In this document: one piece after another, positions 8,174 through 16,885 of the stretch
Position numbering within the stretch: position 1 is the stretch's first letter
Layout of the letters: each line of letters starts with the position of its first letter
Source of the DNA: Silanimonas sp.
GTDB lineage: Bacteria; Pseudomonadota; Gammaproteobacteria; Xanthomonadales; Xanthomonadaceae
Assembly (NCBI RefSeq): GCF_027531545.1
Contig: NZ_JAPZSC010000016.1
Location: forward strand, 1 to 64,000
DNA length: 64,000 nt
Direction of reading: 5' to 3'
Program-made: the position numbers and the translations under genes
The notes under the pieces: generated by a model
Databases searched by the model: none
The model's input: the letters and a program-made list of their open reading frames with translations, nothing else
What the model was told of the DNA's origin: nothing

Positions 8174-9774
8174 ATACGACGGAACGTCCCACGGCCCTCG
8201 TGGTCCTTGGCATGCATCGCAGTGGCACATCGGCGGTGGCAGGGGGCCTTGTCGCGCGCGGCGCGAACGCCGGCAACGCCCTCTTGCCCTCGACCTCGGA
8301 CAACGCGAATGGCTACTTCGAGGACGCGCGCCTGGTTGCGGCGAGCGACGCCCTGTTGGCCTCCGTCGGCTCCGCCTGGGACGAGCCCGGCCCGCTGTCG
8401 CGCCCGATCGTGGCTCCAGAAGCGCAGGCGGCGATGGTCGAGGTGTTCTGCGCGCTGCGCGGGCGTTCGACCCCAGCCGTCGTCAAGGACCCGCGCGCCT
8501 GCCGCCTGGTGCCGGAATGGTCGCAGGCCATGGCCGAGGCCGGCCTGCGTCCCGCCTACCTGATCGTGCTGCGTGATCCACGCGAGGTCGCGGCGTCCCT
8601 GCAGGCCCGCGACGGCATGTCGGCCTACCGCGCAGGCCGGCTTTGGCTTGAACATCTGTTGGAAGCTGAGCTCGCCACCCGCGGGGCGCCCCGCGTCTTC
8701 ATCGATTTCGAGGACCTGGTGCAGGCGCCGGACGCCACGCTGGACACGGCGCTTGGCGTGCTGGGGCTCGGCGACGTGCTGCGCCCGGATCTCGCGCGCG
8801 GCACCGGTGTCGAGGCCCGGCTTCGCCGACAGCGTGCCGAAGGCGGGGAGGGTGAGGGCTTCGCCGAGCGCGTTTACGCGTTCGCCAAAGGCTGCTTGGG
8901 CACGGCGGGCGACGGCGCGGTGATCGCAGCGGCATTCGACGCCTTCCGGGTTCGCTGGCTCGAGGATGCGGAGAGCGCGCGCGCCGCGCTGCTCGATGCC
9001 CGGGCGCGCGAGGGCCGCGAGCGCGAGGACGCGTTGCGCCTGCTCCGCGAAGTCCGCAATGGACTGGCCTTGGCCGACGCCTGGGGCAAGGCGCCGTCAC
9101 GGGCGCCGAATCCGCGCGTCTATTGGCGTGCCCTTGATGCGGCGCATTCCGAGGACCGTTCGTGCGCCGCCCGTGCGCAGGCCGACGGCGGCTTTGTCGC
9201 AACGGCCGGCGGCCCCGGGATTAGCGTGGATCGCCTGCGCCTCGACCCGGACGACCGCGCGGGCGTGTTCGAGATCACCGCGCTTGTCGTTGCCGGCGTC
9301 CCCGTGCCGGACCTGCCGGCGGCCGTCATCGCCTGCAACGGCGTCGTGCGCCCGACCGCTGGCGGACTCCTGCTTGTCGCCATCGACGATGACCCGTGGA
9401 TCGAGATCGGGCTCGGGTCGACGGCGCCGGCTGGAACCAGCGTGTCCGTCCGATTTGACCTGCATGGCCGCGGACTGCCCGAGTTGCTCTGGTCCTTGGT
9501 CGAACAGGAAGCCACTGGTGCGACTCGCCTTCGCGAGCTCGAGGCGCGTGTCGAGGTGCTCGTCGGGGCGGTCGGCGCGCTCAGTGAGGACCTTGCCGAG
9601 CGGCGCGCTGCTGATGCTCAGGCGGCGCAAGCAGAGAGGGCCGTCGTCCTGGACGCTCTGGATCGCCTTGCGCAACAGTCCGCGGAAATCCTCGGTTGGA
9701 CGCGGCGCCGGACGTTCCGGTACTGGTGGCGGCGCTGGCGCGGCGAGGTGGAGACGCCCGAGGGCACGCCGTGA
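8170..9774 (+). CDS. PAPS-dependent sulfotransferase with C-terminal beta-rich and coiled-coil extension
   Basis: 534 residues. The N-terminal half is a sulfotransferase. ALVVLGMHRSGTSAVAGGL (residues 9-27) holds the 5'-phosphosulfate loop, and LIVLRDPREVAASLQ (about 134-148) matches the 3'-phosphate binding motif of PAPS enzymes. NANGYFEDARLVAASDALL is common in bacterial carbohydrate sulfotransferases. The C-terminal half is a region of unclear function containing VDRLRLDPDDRAGVFEITAL and DDDPWIEIGLG, then a probable coiled coil (LRELEARVEVLVGAVGALSE) and a basic end rich in R and W. The ATG overlaps the wzt stop and its own stop overlaps the next ATG, so it is part of the export operon. 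It is inferred to sulfate the exported glycan; the acceptor sugar cannot be told. Confidence 0.82.
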   Translation: MNTTERPTALVVLGMHRSGTSAVAGGLVARGANAGNALLPSTSDNANGYFEDARLVAASDALLASVGSAWDEPGPLSRPIVAPEAQAAMVEVFCALRGRSTPAVVKDPRACRLVPEWSQAMAEAGLRPAYLIVLRDPREVAASLQARDGMSAYRAGRLWLEHLLEAELATRGAPRVFIDFEDLVQAPDATLDTALGVLGLGDVLRPDLARGTGVEARLRRQRAEGGEGEGFAERVYAFAKGCLGTAGDGAVIAAAFDAFRVRWLEDAESARAALLDARAREGREREDALRLLREVRNGLALADAWGKAPSRAPNPRVYWRALDAAHSEDRSCAARAQADGGFVATAGGPGISVDRLRLDPDDRAGVFEITALVVAGVPVPDLPAAVIACNGVVRPTAGGLLLVAIDDDPWIEIGLGSTAPAGTSVSVRFDLHGRGLPELLWSLVEQEATGATRLRELEARVEVLVGAVGALSEDLAERRAADAQAAQAERAVVLDALDRLAQQSAEILGWTRRRTFRYWWRRWRGEVETPEGTP

Positions 9775-12017
9775 TGCCGATGCTGCAGCCGCTGGCCCAT
9801 TTGAAGGCAGTGGAGGGGCATGACGGTCTGTGGGCGTCCGAAGGCGCCGACCCGCAGTTCCTCGTTGTTCGGAACGGCCACGCCTTCGCCTGTACCGGCG
9901 GCTGGTACCGGCTTCGGCTGCGCCTCGTCGCGCGCGAGGGCGCCATTCTGGCGCCCTGCCTTTATCCCGACTACGGCGGCGGAATGACCGAACTGGAGCG
10001 CATCCCGCTGGGATCGCCGGATGCCGACGGCTGGATCGACGTGCTGGTGCGCTTCAAGTACGCGGTCCGCGCGCTGCGGCTCGACCCGACCGCGGTCGAG
10101 GCGCACTTCGTGGCCACGGGCTTCAGCCTGCGCCGTCGCCATCGCCCCGCGGCTATGGTCGGCATGCTGCGCGACATCGCTCGCTCGCCCCGCGGCGGTC
10201 GCCGGATGGCAGTCCGACTCGCCATGGCGACCGTGCGCGACTTGGCAAGGGGCAGGGTGGGCGCCGCTGGCGAGCGCTTGTTGCGAGGTTACTCGGCGCT
10301 GCAGGTGGACGGGCGGGACGACTACACGGCCTGGTGCGGGCGCTTCGCTCCACCGTTGAGCAAGAGCGAGGCTGCGCAGCGCTGCGCGCGCCTTTCGGCG
10401 AGGCCGGTGATCGCGGTGCTGATGCCGGTTTACAACCCGCCGGAGTGCTGGTTGCGTCGGGCGATCGAGAGCGTGCGCACGCAGTCCTACCCGCACTGGC
10501 AGTTGTGCATCGCCGACGACGCGTCGCCGGCGCCACACGTGGCCCGGGTGCTTGCCGAAGTCGCCGCATCGGACCCGCGCATCCGCGTGGTCCGCCGTGC
10601 GGAGAACGGCCACATCTCCGAGGCCTCGAACAGTGCGCTCGCCCTCGTCGATGGCGAGTTCGTGGCCCTGCTGGATCACGACGACGAGCTCCACCCGGAT
10701 GCCCTTCTGCACGTCGCCGAGGCGATCGCCCGCCATCCGTCGGCGGGCGTGCTGTATTCCGACGAAGACAAGATCGACGAGCAGGGCCGCCGCTACGAGC
10801 CCTACTTCAAGCCGCGCTTCGATCCCGACCTTCTGCTTGGGCAGAACTGCGTGTCCCACCTCGGCGTCTACCGCACCGAGCTGATGCGCGCGGTCGGTGG
10901 TTTCCGCAAGGGCTACGAGGGCTCGCAGGATTGGGACCTCGCTTTGCGCTGCATCGAGCGCTGTGGCGCGGCGAACGTCGTTCACCTGCCCCACGTGCTC
11001 TACCACTGGCGTTCGATCGAAGGCTCGACGGCGCTGGCCGTCTCGGAGAAGTCGTACGTGGTCGACGCCGGCCGCCGCGCGGTCGCCGACCACCTCGCGC
11101 GCACGGGCATCTCGGCCGAGGTGCAGGTGCTCGCCGGCGGCCACCTGGCGGTGCGCCGACCCCTGCCGTCGCCGGCGCCGCGGGTGAGCCTTGTCATTCC
11201 GACCCGCGACCGTGTCGACCTGCTGCGCCAGTGCGTGGACAGCGTGCTGCGGCGTTCGACCTATCCGGACTTCGAGATCCTCGTCGTCGACAACCTCAGC
11301 GTCGAGCCTGAGACGCTGGCGTACTTCGAGTCGCTGGCTTCAGAGCCCCGCGTGAAGGTGCTGCGCTACCCGCACCCGTTCAACTACTCGGCGATCAACA
11401 ACTTCGCCGTGCGCCACGCGACGGGCGAGGTCCTGTGCCTGTTGAACAACGACATCGAAGTGATCACGCCCGGCTGGCTCGAGGAGATGGTGGCGCAGGC
11501 GCTGCGGCCCGGCATCGGTGCGGTGGGCGCGATGCTCTACTACCCCGACGACAGCATCCAGCACGCGGGGGTGCTGCTGGGGTTCTCCGGCGTGGCCGGC
11601 CACCTTTATGCCGGCTGGCCGCGCGGCACCGGCGGCCATATGGGGCGCGCTCGCCTCGTGCAGCGCCTGAGCGCCGTTACCGCTGCCTGCCTGGTCGTGC
11701 GCCGCGTGCTGTGGGACGAGGTGGGCGGGCTCGACGAGCAGCTCGCTGTCGCGTTCAACGACATCGATTTCTGCCCACGACTCGATGTGTCGGGGCACGC
11801 AAACCTATGGACACCGCATGCGGAGCTCTACCACCACGAGTCGGCGTCTCGTGGCAAGGAGGACACCCCGGAGAAACAGGCGCGCTTCAAGGCCGAGGTC
11901 GACTTCATGCTGCAGCGCTGGGGCGCGCGCCTCGCGGACGACCGCGCTTACAACGTCAACCTATGCCTCACCTCGACGCCCTTCGCGCTCGCGTCGCCCC
12001 CACGCACGGCGCCCTGA
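9774..12017 (+). CDS. Glycosyltransferase with two GT2 domains
   Basis: 747 residues. An N-terminal ~205-residue region of unknown fold (with ALRLDPTAVEAHFVATGFSL) is followed by two GT-A domains in tandem. The first has VIAVLMPVYNPPECWLRRAI, ADDASP, and the metal motif LLDHDDELHPDAL. The second has VSLVIPTRDRVDLLRQCVDS, VVDNLS, LLNNDIEVITPGWLEEM and a late HHESASRGKED. Tandem GT2 proteins of this size, often annotated as rhamnosyltransferases, assemble O-antigen repeats with each domain adding one linkage. The A of its ATG is the last base of the previous TGA. It ends the metB-wzm-wzt-sulfotransferase run, and a 104-bp gap follows. Donor sugars are unknown; dTDP-rhamnose and GDP-mannose are made by enzymes encoded in the same window. 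Confidence 0.88.
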   Translation: MPMLQPLAHLKAVEGHDGLWASEGADPQFLVVRNGHAFACTGGWYRLRLRLVAREGAILAPCLYPDYGGGMTELERIPLGSPDADGWIDVLVRFKYAVRALRLDPTAVEAHFVATGFSLRRRHRPAAMVGMLRDIARSPRGGRRMAVRLAMATVRDLARGRVGAAGERLLRGYSALQVDGRDDYTAWCGRFAPPLSKSEAAQRCARLSARPVIAVLMPVYNPPECWLRRAIESVRTQSYPHWQLCIADDASPAPHVARVLAEVAASDPRIRVVRRAENGHISEASNSALALVDGEFVALLDHDDELHPDALLHVAEAIARHPSAGVLYSDEDKIDEQGRRYEPYFKPRFDPDLLLGQNCVSHLGVYRTELMRAVGGFRKGYEGSQDWDLALRCIERCGAANVVHLPHVLYHWRSIEGSTALAVSEKSYVVDAGRRAVADHLARTGISAEVQVLAGGHLAVRRPLPSPAPRVSLVIPTRDRVDLLRQCVDSVLRRSTYPDFEILVVDNLSVEPETLAYFESLASEPRVKVLRYPHPFNYSAINNFAVRHATGEVLCLLNNDIEVITPGWLEEMVAQALRPGIGAVGAMLYYPDDSIQHAGVLLGFSGVAGHLYAGWPRGTGGHMGRARLVQRLSAVTAACLVVRRVLWDEVGGLDEQLAVAFNDIDFCPRLDVSGHANLWTPHAELYHHESASRGKEDTPEKQARFKAEVDFMLQRWGARLADDRAYNVNLCLTSTPFALASPPRTAP

Positions 12018-12086
12018 GTGGGCGGTGGGTCGGGCGCTAGCCCGAACGTCCAGTCCGCGGGCGCCCAAGCCACCGTGGCGCGCCGG

Positions 12087-12092
12087 TATCAT
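12087..12092 (+). promoter_or_regulatory. Possible -10 element upstream of scoA
   Basis: TATCAT lies 29 bp before the scoA start, in the 104-bp gap after the glycosyltransferase gene. No clear -35 hexamer is present, so the assignment is tentative. Confidence 0.3.
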
Positions 12093-12121
12093 TGGCGTCT
12101 CTGGTTCCACAGGCTGATGCC

Positions 12122-12859
12122 ATGACGCCCCCGAATCCGGCGCAGACCCCGCGCCGAAGCAAGCTCTACAGTTCCGCTGCCGAGGCCTTGCAAGGCCTCG
12201 TCGCCGACGGCCAGACCCTCGCGGTCGGCGGCTTTGGCCTTTGCGGCATCCCCGAAGCCCTGATCGCCGCGCTGCGCGACTCGGGCGCGAAGAACCTCAC
12301 CGCGATCTCGAACAACGCCGGCGTCGACGGCTTCGGCCTCGGCCAGCTGCTCGCCACGCGGCAGATCCGCAAGATGATTTCCAGCTACGTGGGCGAGAAC
12401 AAGGAATTCGAACGCCAGTTCCTCGCCGGCGAACTCGAACTCGAGTTCAACCCGCAGGGCACGCTGGCCGAGCGCTTGCGCGCCGGCGGCGCCGGCATCC
12501 CCGCGTTCTACGTGCGCACCGGCTACGGCACGATCGTCGCCGAGGGCAAGGAGACGCGGCAGTTCGGCGAGCACTGGTACGTGATGGAGACGGCGCTGCA
12601 CGCCGATGTCTCGCTGGTGAAGGCGTGGAAGGCCGATACGGCGGGCAACCTCGTGTTCCGCAAGACCTCGCGCAACTTCAACCCGGCCTGCGCGATGGCC
12701 GGCAAGGTCTGCGTGGTGGAAGTGGAAGAGTTCGTCGAGGTCGGCGCGATCGACCCGGACCACGTGCACCTGCCGGGCATCTACGTCGACCGCATCGTGG
12801 TCAACGCCACGCCCGAGAAGCGCATCGAGCAGCGCACGACCCGCGAAGGAGTGAAGTGA
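12122..12859 (+). CDS. scoA: 3-oxoacid CoA-transferase, subunit A
   Basis: 245 residues from ATG 12122. The protein shows [20 protein letters not shown] and [20 protein letters not shown], both typical of CoA-transferase alpha subunits (ScoA/AtoD). Later it shows a glycine-rich [17 protein letters not shown]. With subunit B it moves CoA from succinyl-CoA to a 3-oxoacid such as acetoacetate. Subunit B starts one base after its stop. In Xanthomonas the same pair, called lpsI and lpsJ, sits within the LPS locus, and that position is kept here. A direct role in LPS assembly is not established; it may simply be a resident of the locus. Confidence 0.92.
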   Translation: MTPPNPAQTPRRSKLYSSAAEALQGLVADGQTLAVGGFGLCGIPEALIAALRDSGAKNLTAISNNAGVDGFGLGQLLATRQIRKMISSYVGENKEFERQFLAGELELEFNPQGTLAERLRAGGAGIPAFYVRTGYGTIVAEGKETRQFGEHWYVMETALHADVSLVKAWKADTAGNLVFRKTSRNFNPACAMAGKVCVVEVEEFVEVGAIDPDHVHLPGIYVDRIVVNATPEKRIEQRTTREGVK

Positions 12860-12860
12860 C

Positions 12861-13490
12861 ATGCCCTGGACCCGCGACGAGATGGCGCAGCGCGCCGCCC
12901 GGGAACTCACCGACGGCGCCTACGTGAACCTCGGCATCGGCCTGCCGACGCTGGTGGCCAACCACATTCCCGAGGGCATGGACGTGTGGCTGCAGAGCGA
13001 GAATGGCCTGCTCGGCATCGGCCCGTTTCCGACGGAAAGCGAAGTCGACGCCGACCTGATCAACGCCGGCAAGCAGACGGTAACGGCGCGCGCCGGCGCC
13101 AGCTTCTTCGGCAGCCACGACAGCTTCGCGATGATCCGCGGCGGCCACATCGACCTCGCCATCCTCGGCGCCATGCAGGTCACCGACAAAGGCGATCTCG
13201 CCAACTGGATGGTGCCCGGCAAGATGGTGAAGGGCATGGGCGGTGCGATGGACCTTGTCGCTGGCGTCAAGCGTGTGGTCGTGCTGATGGAGCACACAGC
13301 CAAGGGCGGCGAGCACAAGATCGTGCCCGCTTGCACGCTGCCGCTGACCGGCGTCGGCGTGGTCAATCGCGTCATCACCGAGCTTGGCGTGTTCGATGTC
13401 GGCCCGAGCGGCTGCCGCGTCGTCGAGCTGGCGCCGGGCGTTGGGCACGACGAGGTGCGGGTAAAAACCGGCGTACCCCTGCTGGCCTAG
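12861..13490 (+). CDS. scoB: 3-oxoacid CoA-transferase, subunit B
   Basis: 209 residues. The catalytic glutamate is in [15 protein letters not shown] (the SENG motif), which forms the acyl-CoA thioester. [20 protein letters not shown] and [20 protein letters not shown] are standard for the beta subunit (ScoB/AtoA). It forms a heteromer with the product of the gene immediately upstream. GAAGGAG within the end of scoA provides its ribosome binding site. Confidence 0.93.
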   Translation: MPWTRDEMAQRAARELTDGAYVNLGIGLPTLVANHIPEGMDVWLQSENGLLGIGPFPTESEVDADLINAGKQTVTARAGASFFGSHDSFAMIRGGHIDLAILGAMQVTDKGDLANWMVPGKMVKGMGGAMDLVAGVKRVVVLMEHTAKGGEHKIVPACTLPLTGVGVVNRVITELGVFDVGPSGCRVVELAPGVGHDEVRVKTGVPLLA

Positions 13491-13529
13491 CGGCGCACCG
13501 GGCCCGGGCGACCCGTCGCGGTGAGCGGG

Positions 13530-13535
13530 TAGAAT
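13530..13535 (+). promoter_or_regulatory. -10 element placed for a leaderless transcript of the DUF2142 gene
   Basis: TAGAAT ends exactly six bases before the ATG at 13542, so transcription would begin at or next to the start codon. No Shine-Dalgarno sequence is seen. The same spacing occurs upstream of three other genes in the window. Confidence 0.45.
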
Positions 13536-13541
13536 CCGCGG

Positions 13542-15452
13542 ATGGAACGGATTTCTGCCCTTGCGGTCCGCTGGATCGCGCTTGCGCTTTGGGTGCTCGC
13601 CGCTGCGATGTCGGCACCTGGCGCGGCCAGGACGAGCCCCAGCAATCCGCCGCTCGCGGTCGACACCCTCGTCCACGATCCCGATCGCGGGGAGCTCCGA
13701 GGCGAGGGCTGGTTGGTTCCGGCAAATCCCGCTCGTCAGGCCGCGCGCGTCCAGGTGGATGGCGCCGGTGTTTCGGCACTCGTCGAGCTCGATCCCGTGC
13801 GTCGCCCCGATGTCGCACAGGCCATCGGTCGTGCCGATGCGCTCGAGGCGGGCTGGCGATTCCGCATAGCCCTCGAAGTGCCGGGGACCCCGGGCCCGCT
13901 GAGCCTGCGTTTCCTCGATGCCGACGGCGCTGTGCTGGCCGAAGTCGCCTCGGTTGCCGTAGCCCGGGTGGCCATCCAGCACGGCGCGCAGCGCCATTGG
14001 ATCGTCGCATGGGCGATGCTGGTCTTGTTGGCCGCAGGCCTCGTGCTTCGGTATGTGCGACTGCGCCGTCCTGCCGCGCTCGCAACGGGCCGCTTGGATG
14101 GCGAAGGCGGACTTTCTACCGCCCTGATCCCGGCGGCGATCGTCCTCGCCTGCGCGGTGGTGGTGGGCGCGATCGCGCCGCCCTTCCAGTCTCCGGACGA
14201 GTTCGACCATGTCGAGCGCGCCTATTTCCTGTCCAAGGGGCAGTGGCTGCTGACGACCTCGTCGCGTCAGGTGTCCGGCGGATGGGTCGACGACGGCCTC
14301 GTCGACTACATGGGCCATTTCGAATCGCTGCCATTCAAGGCCGAGCAGCGGATCGACCGCGAACGGCTGCTGGCCTCCCAGGAGGTCGCGTGGCAGGGCA
14401 CGCATCGGTTCGCCGAGGCGCCGGGCACCGGCTATTACCTGCCGCTGGTGTACCTGCCGCAGGCGGTGGCCCTCGCGCTCGGGGAGCGGGCCGGTGCAAG
14501 CGTGGATGCCAGCTACCGGTTTGCCCGGCTTGCCTCCGGCGTCGTCGCTGCGCTCCTCTTGTTCGCGGCTTTCCGGCGATGGCGGCCTTCCGCCTTCGCC
14601 ATGGCCTTGCTGCTGATGCCGATGACCGTGTTCCAGTGGGCGGGCGCGGGCATCGACGCCCTGTCGATCGGCGCGTCTTGCCTCGCCATGTCGCTTTGGC
14701 TTGAGAGCGAGCGTTCGGGCACGGCGCCGAGTGCGCGCCGTATCGCCGGGGTCGCCCTGCTGGTGGTTGCCGTGGTGGGATGCCGGATCCACCTCGCCCC
14801 GCTGCTCCTGCTGCCGGTGCTGATGCTGCGCCCCTTCCGGCCCCACCGCATCGCCCTCGGCCTGCTGCCTGCCTTGGTGGTCGGCGTCTGGGTAATGATC
14901 GCCTTGGCTTCGACCCAGCACCCGCATCTGGCGGAGCTGTCGACCGTGGACAAGCTGCTGATCTATGCGCGCGATCCTGCGAGCATGCTCGAGCGGCTGT
15001 GGGCGACCGTCACCACCCCCAACCTGACCGCGTTCTACGGCCGGTCCTTCGTCGGCGTGTTGGGATGGCTCGACACGGCGCTGCCCGCGGCGACCTATGC
15101 GGCCTGGGGCATGCTGCTGGGGTCCGCCTTCGCTTGGTCCGTGGCCGTCGCCGACTGGCGCCGCGGCCTCATTGCGCCTGCGGTCGCGCTCGTGATGGCC
15201 GCGGCCTCGGCCCTGATGGTGCCACTGATGCTGCTGCTGATGTGGACGCCGATCGATGCACCCGTCATCGACGGCATCCAGGGGCGCTACTTCCTCCTGC
15301 CCGCGCTCGTGCTCGCGATGGCGATCCCGACCGGCCGCGACGATCCTGCGCGATCGATCGATTCGGTAGTCGTCCTGCTCTTCTCCTTCGCCACGGCGCT
15401 TTACACCCTCCTCGTGACGCTGCCCGTGCTCGTCGCCCGCTACTACGGTTGA
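13542..15452 (+). CDS. DUF2142 family polytopic membrane protein, probable GT-C-like glycan-modifying enzyme
   Basis: 636 residues. A hydrophobic N-terminal segment (residues ~8-30) is followed by a soluble region of about 115 residues, then a span at about 150 and at least nine more spans. The signature APPFQSPDEFDHVERAYFLS (about 208-227) with its acidic pair on the first large loop, and later GRSFVGVLGWLDTALPAATY and QGRYFLLPALVLAM, identify DUF2142. The family is uncharacterised, but its layout resembles GT-C glycosyltransferases, in which the early acidic loop is catalytic. It is followed by a polyprenyl-phosphate glycosyltransferase and a GtrA protein, the set expected for periplasmic decoration of O-antigen. 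A -10 hexamer six bases before the ATG suggests a leaderless start. Confidence 0.85.
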   Translation: MERISALAVRWIALALWVLAAAMSAPGAARTSPSNPPLAVDTLVHDPDRGELRGEGWLVPANPARQAARVQVDGAGVSALVELDPVRRPDVAQAIGRADALEAGWRFRIALEVPGTPGPLSLRFLDADGAVLAEVASVAVARVAIQHGAQRHWIVAWAMLVLLAAGLVLRYVRLRRPAALATGRLDGEGGLSTALIPAAIVLACAVVVGAIAPPFQSPDEFDHVERAYFLSKGQWLLTTSSRQVSGGWVDDGLVDYMGHFESLPFKAEQRIDRERLLASQEVAWQGTHRFAEAPGTGYYLPLVYLPQAVALALGERAGASVDASYRFARLASGVVAALLLFAAFRRWRPSAFAMALLLMPMTVFQWAGAGIDALSIGASCLAMSLWLESERSGTAPSARRIAGVALLVVAVVGCRIHLAPLLLLPVLMLRPFRPHRIALGLLPALVVGVWVMIALASTQHPHLAELSTVDKLLIYARDPASMLERLWATVTTPNLTAFYGRSFVGVLGWLDTALPAATYAAWGMLLGSAFAWSVAVADWRRGLIAPAVALVMAAASALMVPLMLLLMWTPIDAPVIDGIQGRYFLLPALVLAMAIPTGRDDPARSIDSVVVLLFSFATALYTLLVTLPVLVARYYG

Positions 15453-15461
15453 ATCAGTCCG

Positions 15462-16460
15462 ATGGTCGTTTCCGCATCGCCGCGCGTCGCCGTTGTCATC
15501 CCGAGCTACCGGGTCACCCGCCATGTCCTCGGCGTGATCGAGCGCATCGGCCCCGAAGTCGAGCGGATCTACGTGGTCGACGATGCCTGCCCCGACGGCA
15601 GTGGCGAACACGTCGCGAAGCACGGCACCGACCCGCGCGTGCGGGTGATCCGCCATACGGAGAACGGTGGCGTCGGCGCCGCGGTCGTCAGCGGCTACCG
15701 GGCGGCCATCGAGGAAGGCATGGACATCGTCGTGAAGATCGACGGCGACGGCCAGATGGATCCCGCGCTGCTGCCATCCTTCATCGACCCGATCCTGCGC
15801 GGCGAAGCCGACTATGCGAAGGGCAACCGCTTCTGGGATCTGCGGCACATCCGGCGCATGCCCGGAGTGCGGCGCTGGGGCAACCTCGGCTTGAGCTTCA
15901 TGGCGAAGGCCAGCACCGGCTACTGGGACATCTTCGACCCGACGAACGGCTACACGGCACTAAGCGTCCCAGTCGCGGCGTTGTTGCCCCTGGAGAGCCT
16001 GAGCCGGCGCTATTTCTTCGAGACCGACCTGCTGTTCCGACTCGGCACCCTGCGCGCGGCCGTGGTGGACGTGCCGATGGATGCCTTCTACGGCGACGAG
16101 ACCAGCCACCTCGATGTGCGCCGGGCGGTGTTCGAGTTCGCTGCGAAGCACCTGCGCAACTTCGGCAAGCGGGTGTCCTACAACTATTTCCTCCGTGACC
16201 TGTCCATCGCCTCGCTGGAGCTGGTGGCGGCGGTCCTGCTGATCGCCTTCGCGCTCGCCTTCGGCGGTTACCACTGGCTGTTGTCGATCCAGTCCGGGAC
16301 GCCGGCCACGGTCGGCACGGTGATGCTGCCTGCTCTGGCGATGGTGAGCGGCCTGCAGTTCCTTCTCGCCTTCCTCGCCTACGACATCGGGACCATGCCG
16401 CGGCGGGCGCTGCATCCACTGCTGTCCGCCTCGCGCCGACGTCTCGAAGCACGGCGATGA
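15462..16460 (+). CDS. GT2 glycosyltransferase, dolichyl/undecaprenyl-phosphate sugar synthase type (GtrB-like)
   Basis: 332 residues. The GT-A domain includes VAVVIPSYRVTRHVLGVIER, VVDDACPDGSGEH, ENGGVGAAVVSGYRAAIEEG and the metal motif KIDGDGQMDP. Two membrane spans follow at the C-terminus (about 250-275 and 285-310). The fold matches dolichol-phosphate-mannose synthase-like proteins that load a sugar onto undecaprenyl phosphate on the cytoplasmic face. Its stop overlaps the start of the GtrA gene (ATGA), which supports a GtrA/GtrB partnership. The donor sugar is not evident. Confidence 0.88.
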   Translation: MVVSASPRVAVVIPSYRVTRHVLGVIERIGPEVERIYVVDDACPDGSGEHVAKHGTDPRVRVIRHTENGGVGAAVVSGYRAAIEEGMDIVVKIDGDGQMDPALLPSFIDPILRGEADYAKGNRFWDLRHIRRMPGVRRWGNLGLSFMAKASTGYWDIFDPTNGYTALSVPVAALLPLESLSRRYFFETDLLFRLGTLRAAVVDVPMDAFYGDETSHLDVRRAVFEFAAKHLRNFGKRVSYNYFLRDLSIASLELVAAVLLIAFALAFGGYHWLLSIQSGTPATVGTVMLPALAMVSGLQFLLAFLAYDIGTMPRRALHPLLSASRRRLEARR

Positions 16461-16885
16461 AGGGCACGATCGAGCGCTGCGCGCGCTGGCTCCAGTCGGG
16501 CGAAGGCGGGCGTCAGCTCTCGGGGTATGCCCTGGTCGGCGCGCTGCAGTTGCTGATCGATTGGGGCACCTACGTCGGGCTAACCGCGCTCGGCGTGCCG
16601 ACGTTGGTCGCGAACCCCGGCGCACGCGCGATCGGCGCGATGTTCGGCTACGTCGGCAACGGCGCGTACACCTTCCGCCAAGCGGAGGGGTCGCATCGGC
16701 TCGGGCGCGGCAGCTTGGCGCGCTTCGTCCTGCTATGGCTGGTGCTCACCGCGGCGAGCACGGCCGCGCTGGCGGTGATCGACCTGGCCGGTGGCCTACG
16801 GTGGGCCTGGGTGCTGAAGCCGGTGGTCGACCTCGGCCTCGCGGGTTTGGCCTTCATCGCCTCGCGGCTATGGGTGTATCGCTGA
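16457..16885 (+). CDS. GtrA-family flippase-like membrane protein
   Basis: 142 residues with four predicted spans. The opening [20 protein letters not shown], then [13 protein letters not shown], match the GtrA family, which is thought to flip undecaprenyl-phosphate-linked sugars to the periplasm. It is coupled to the GtrB-like gene by a four-base overlap. The last 32 bp overlap the 3' end of galE, which is on the opposite strand. Confidence 0.88.
   Translation: MKGTIERCARWLQSGEGGRQLSGYALVGALQLLIDWGTYVGLTALGVPTLVANPGARAIGAMFGYVGNGAYTFRQAEGSHRLGRGSLARFVLLWLVLTAASTAALAVIDLAGGLRWAWVLKPVVDLGLAGLAFIASRLWVYR

Noticed and set aside
12801-15848. Minus-strand open frame of 1015 codons opposite scoB and the DUF2142 gene
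   Set aside because: Low-complexity histidine/glutamine/arginine-rich translation typical of a shadow frame.
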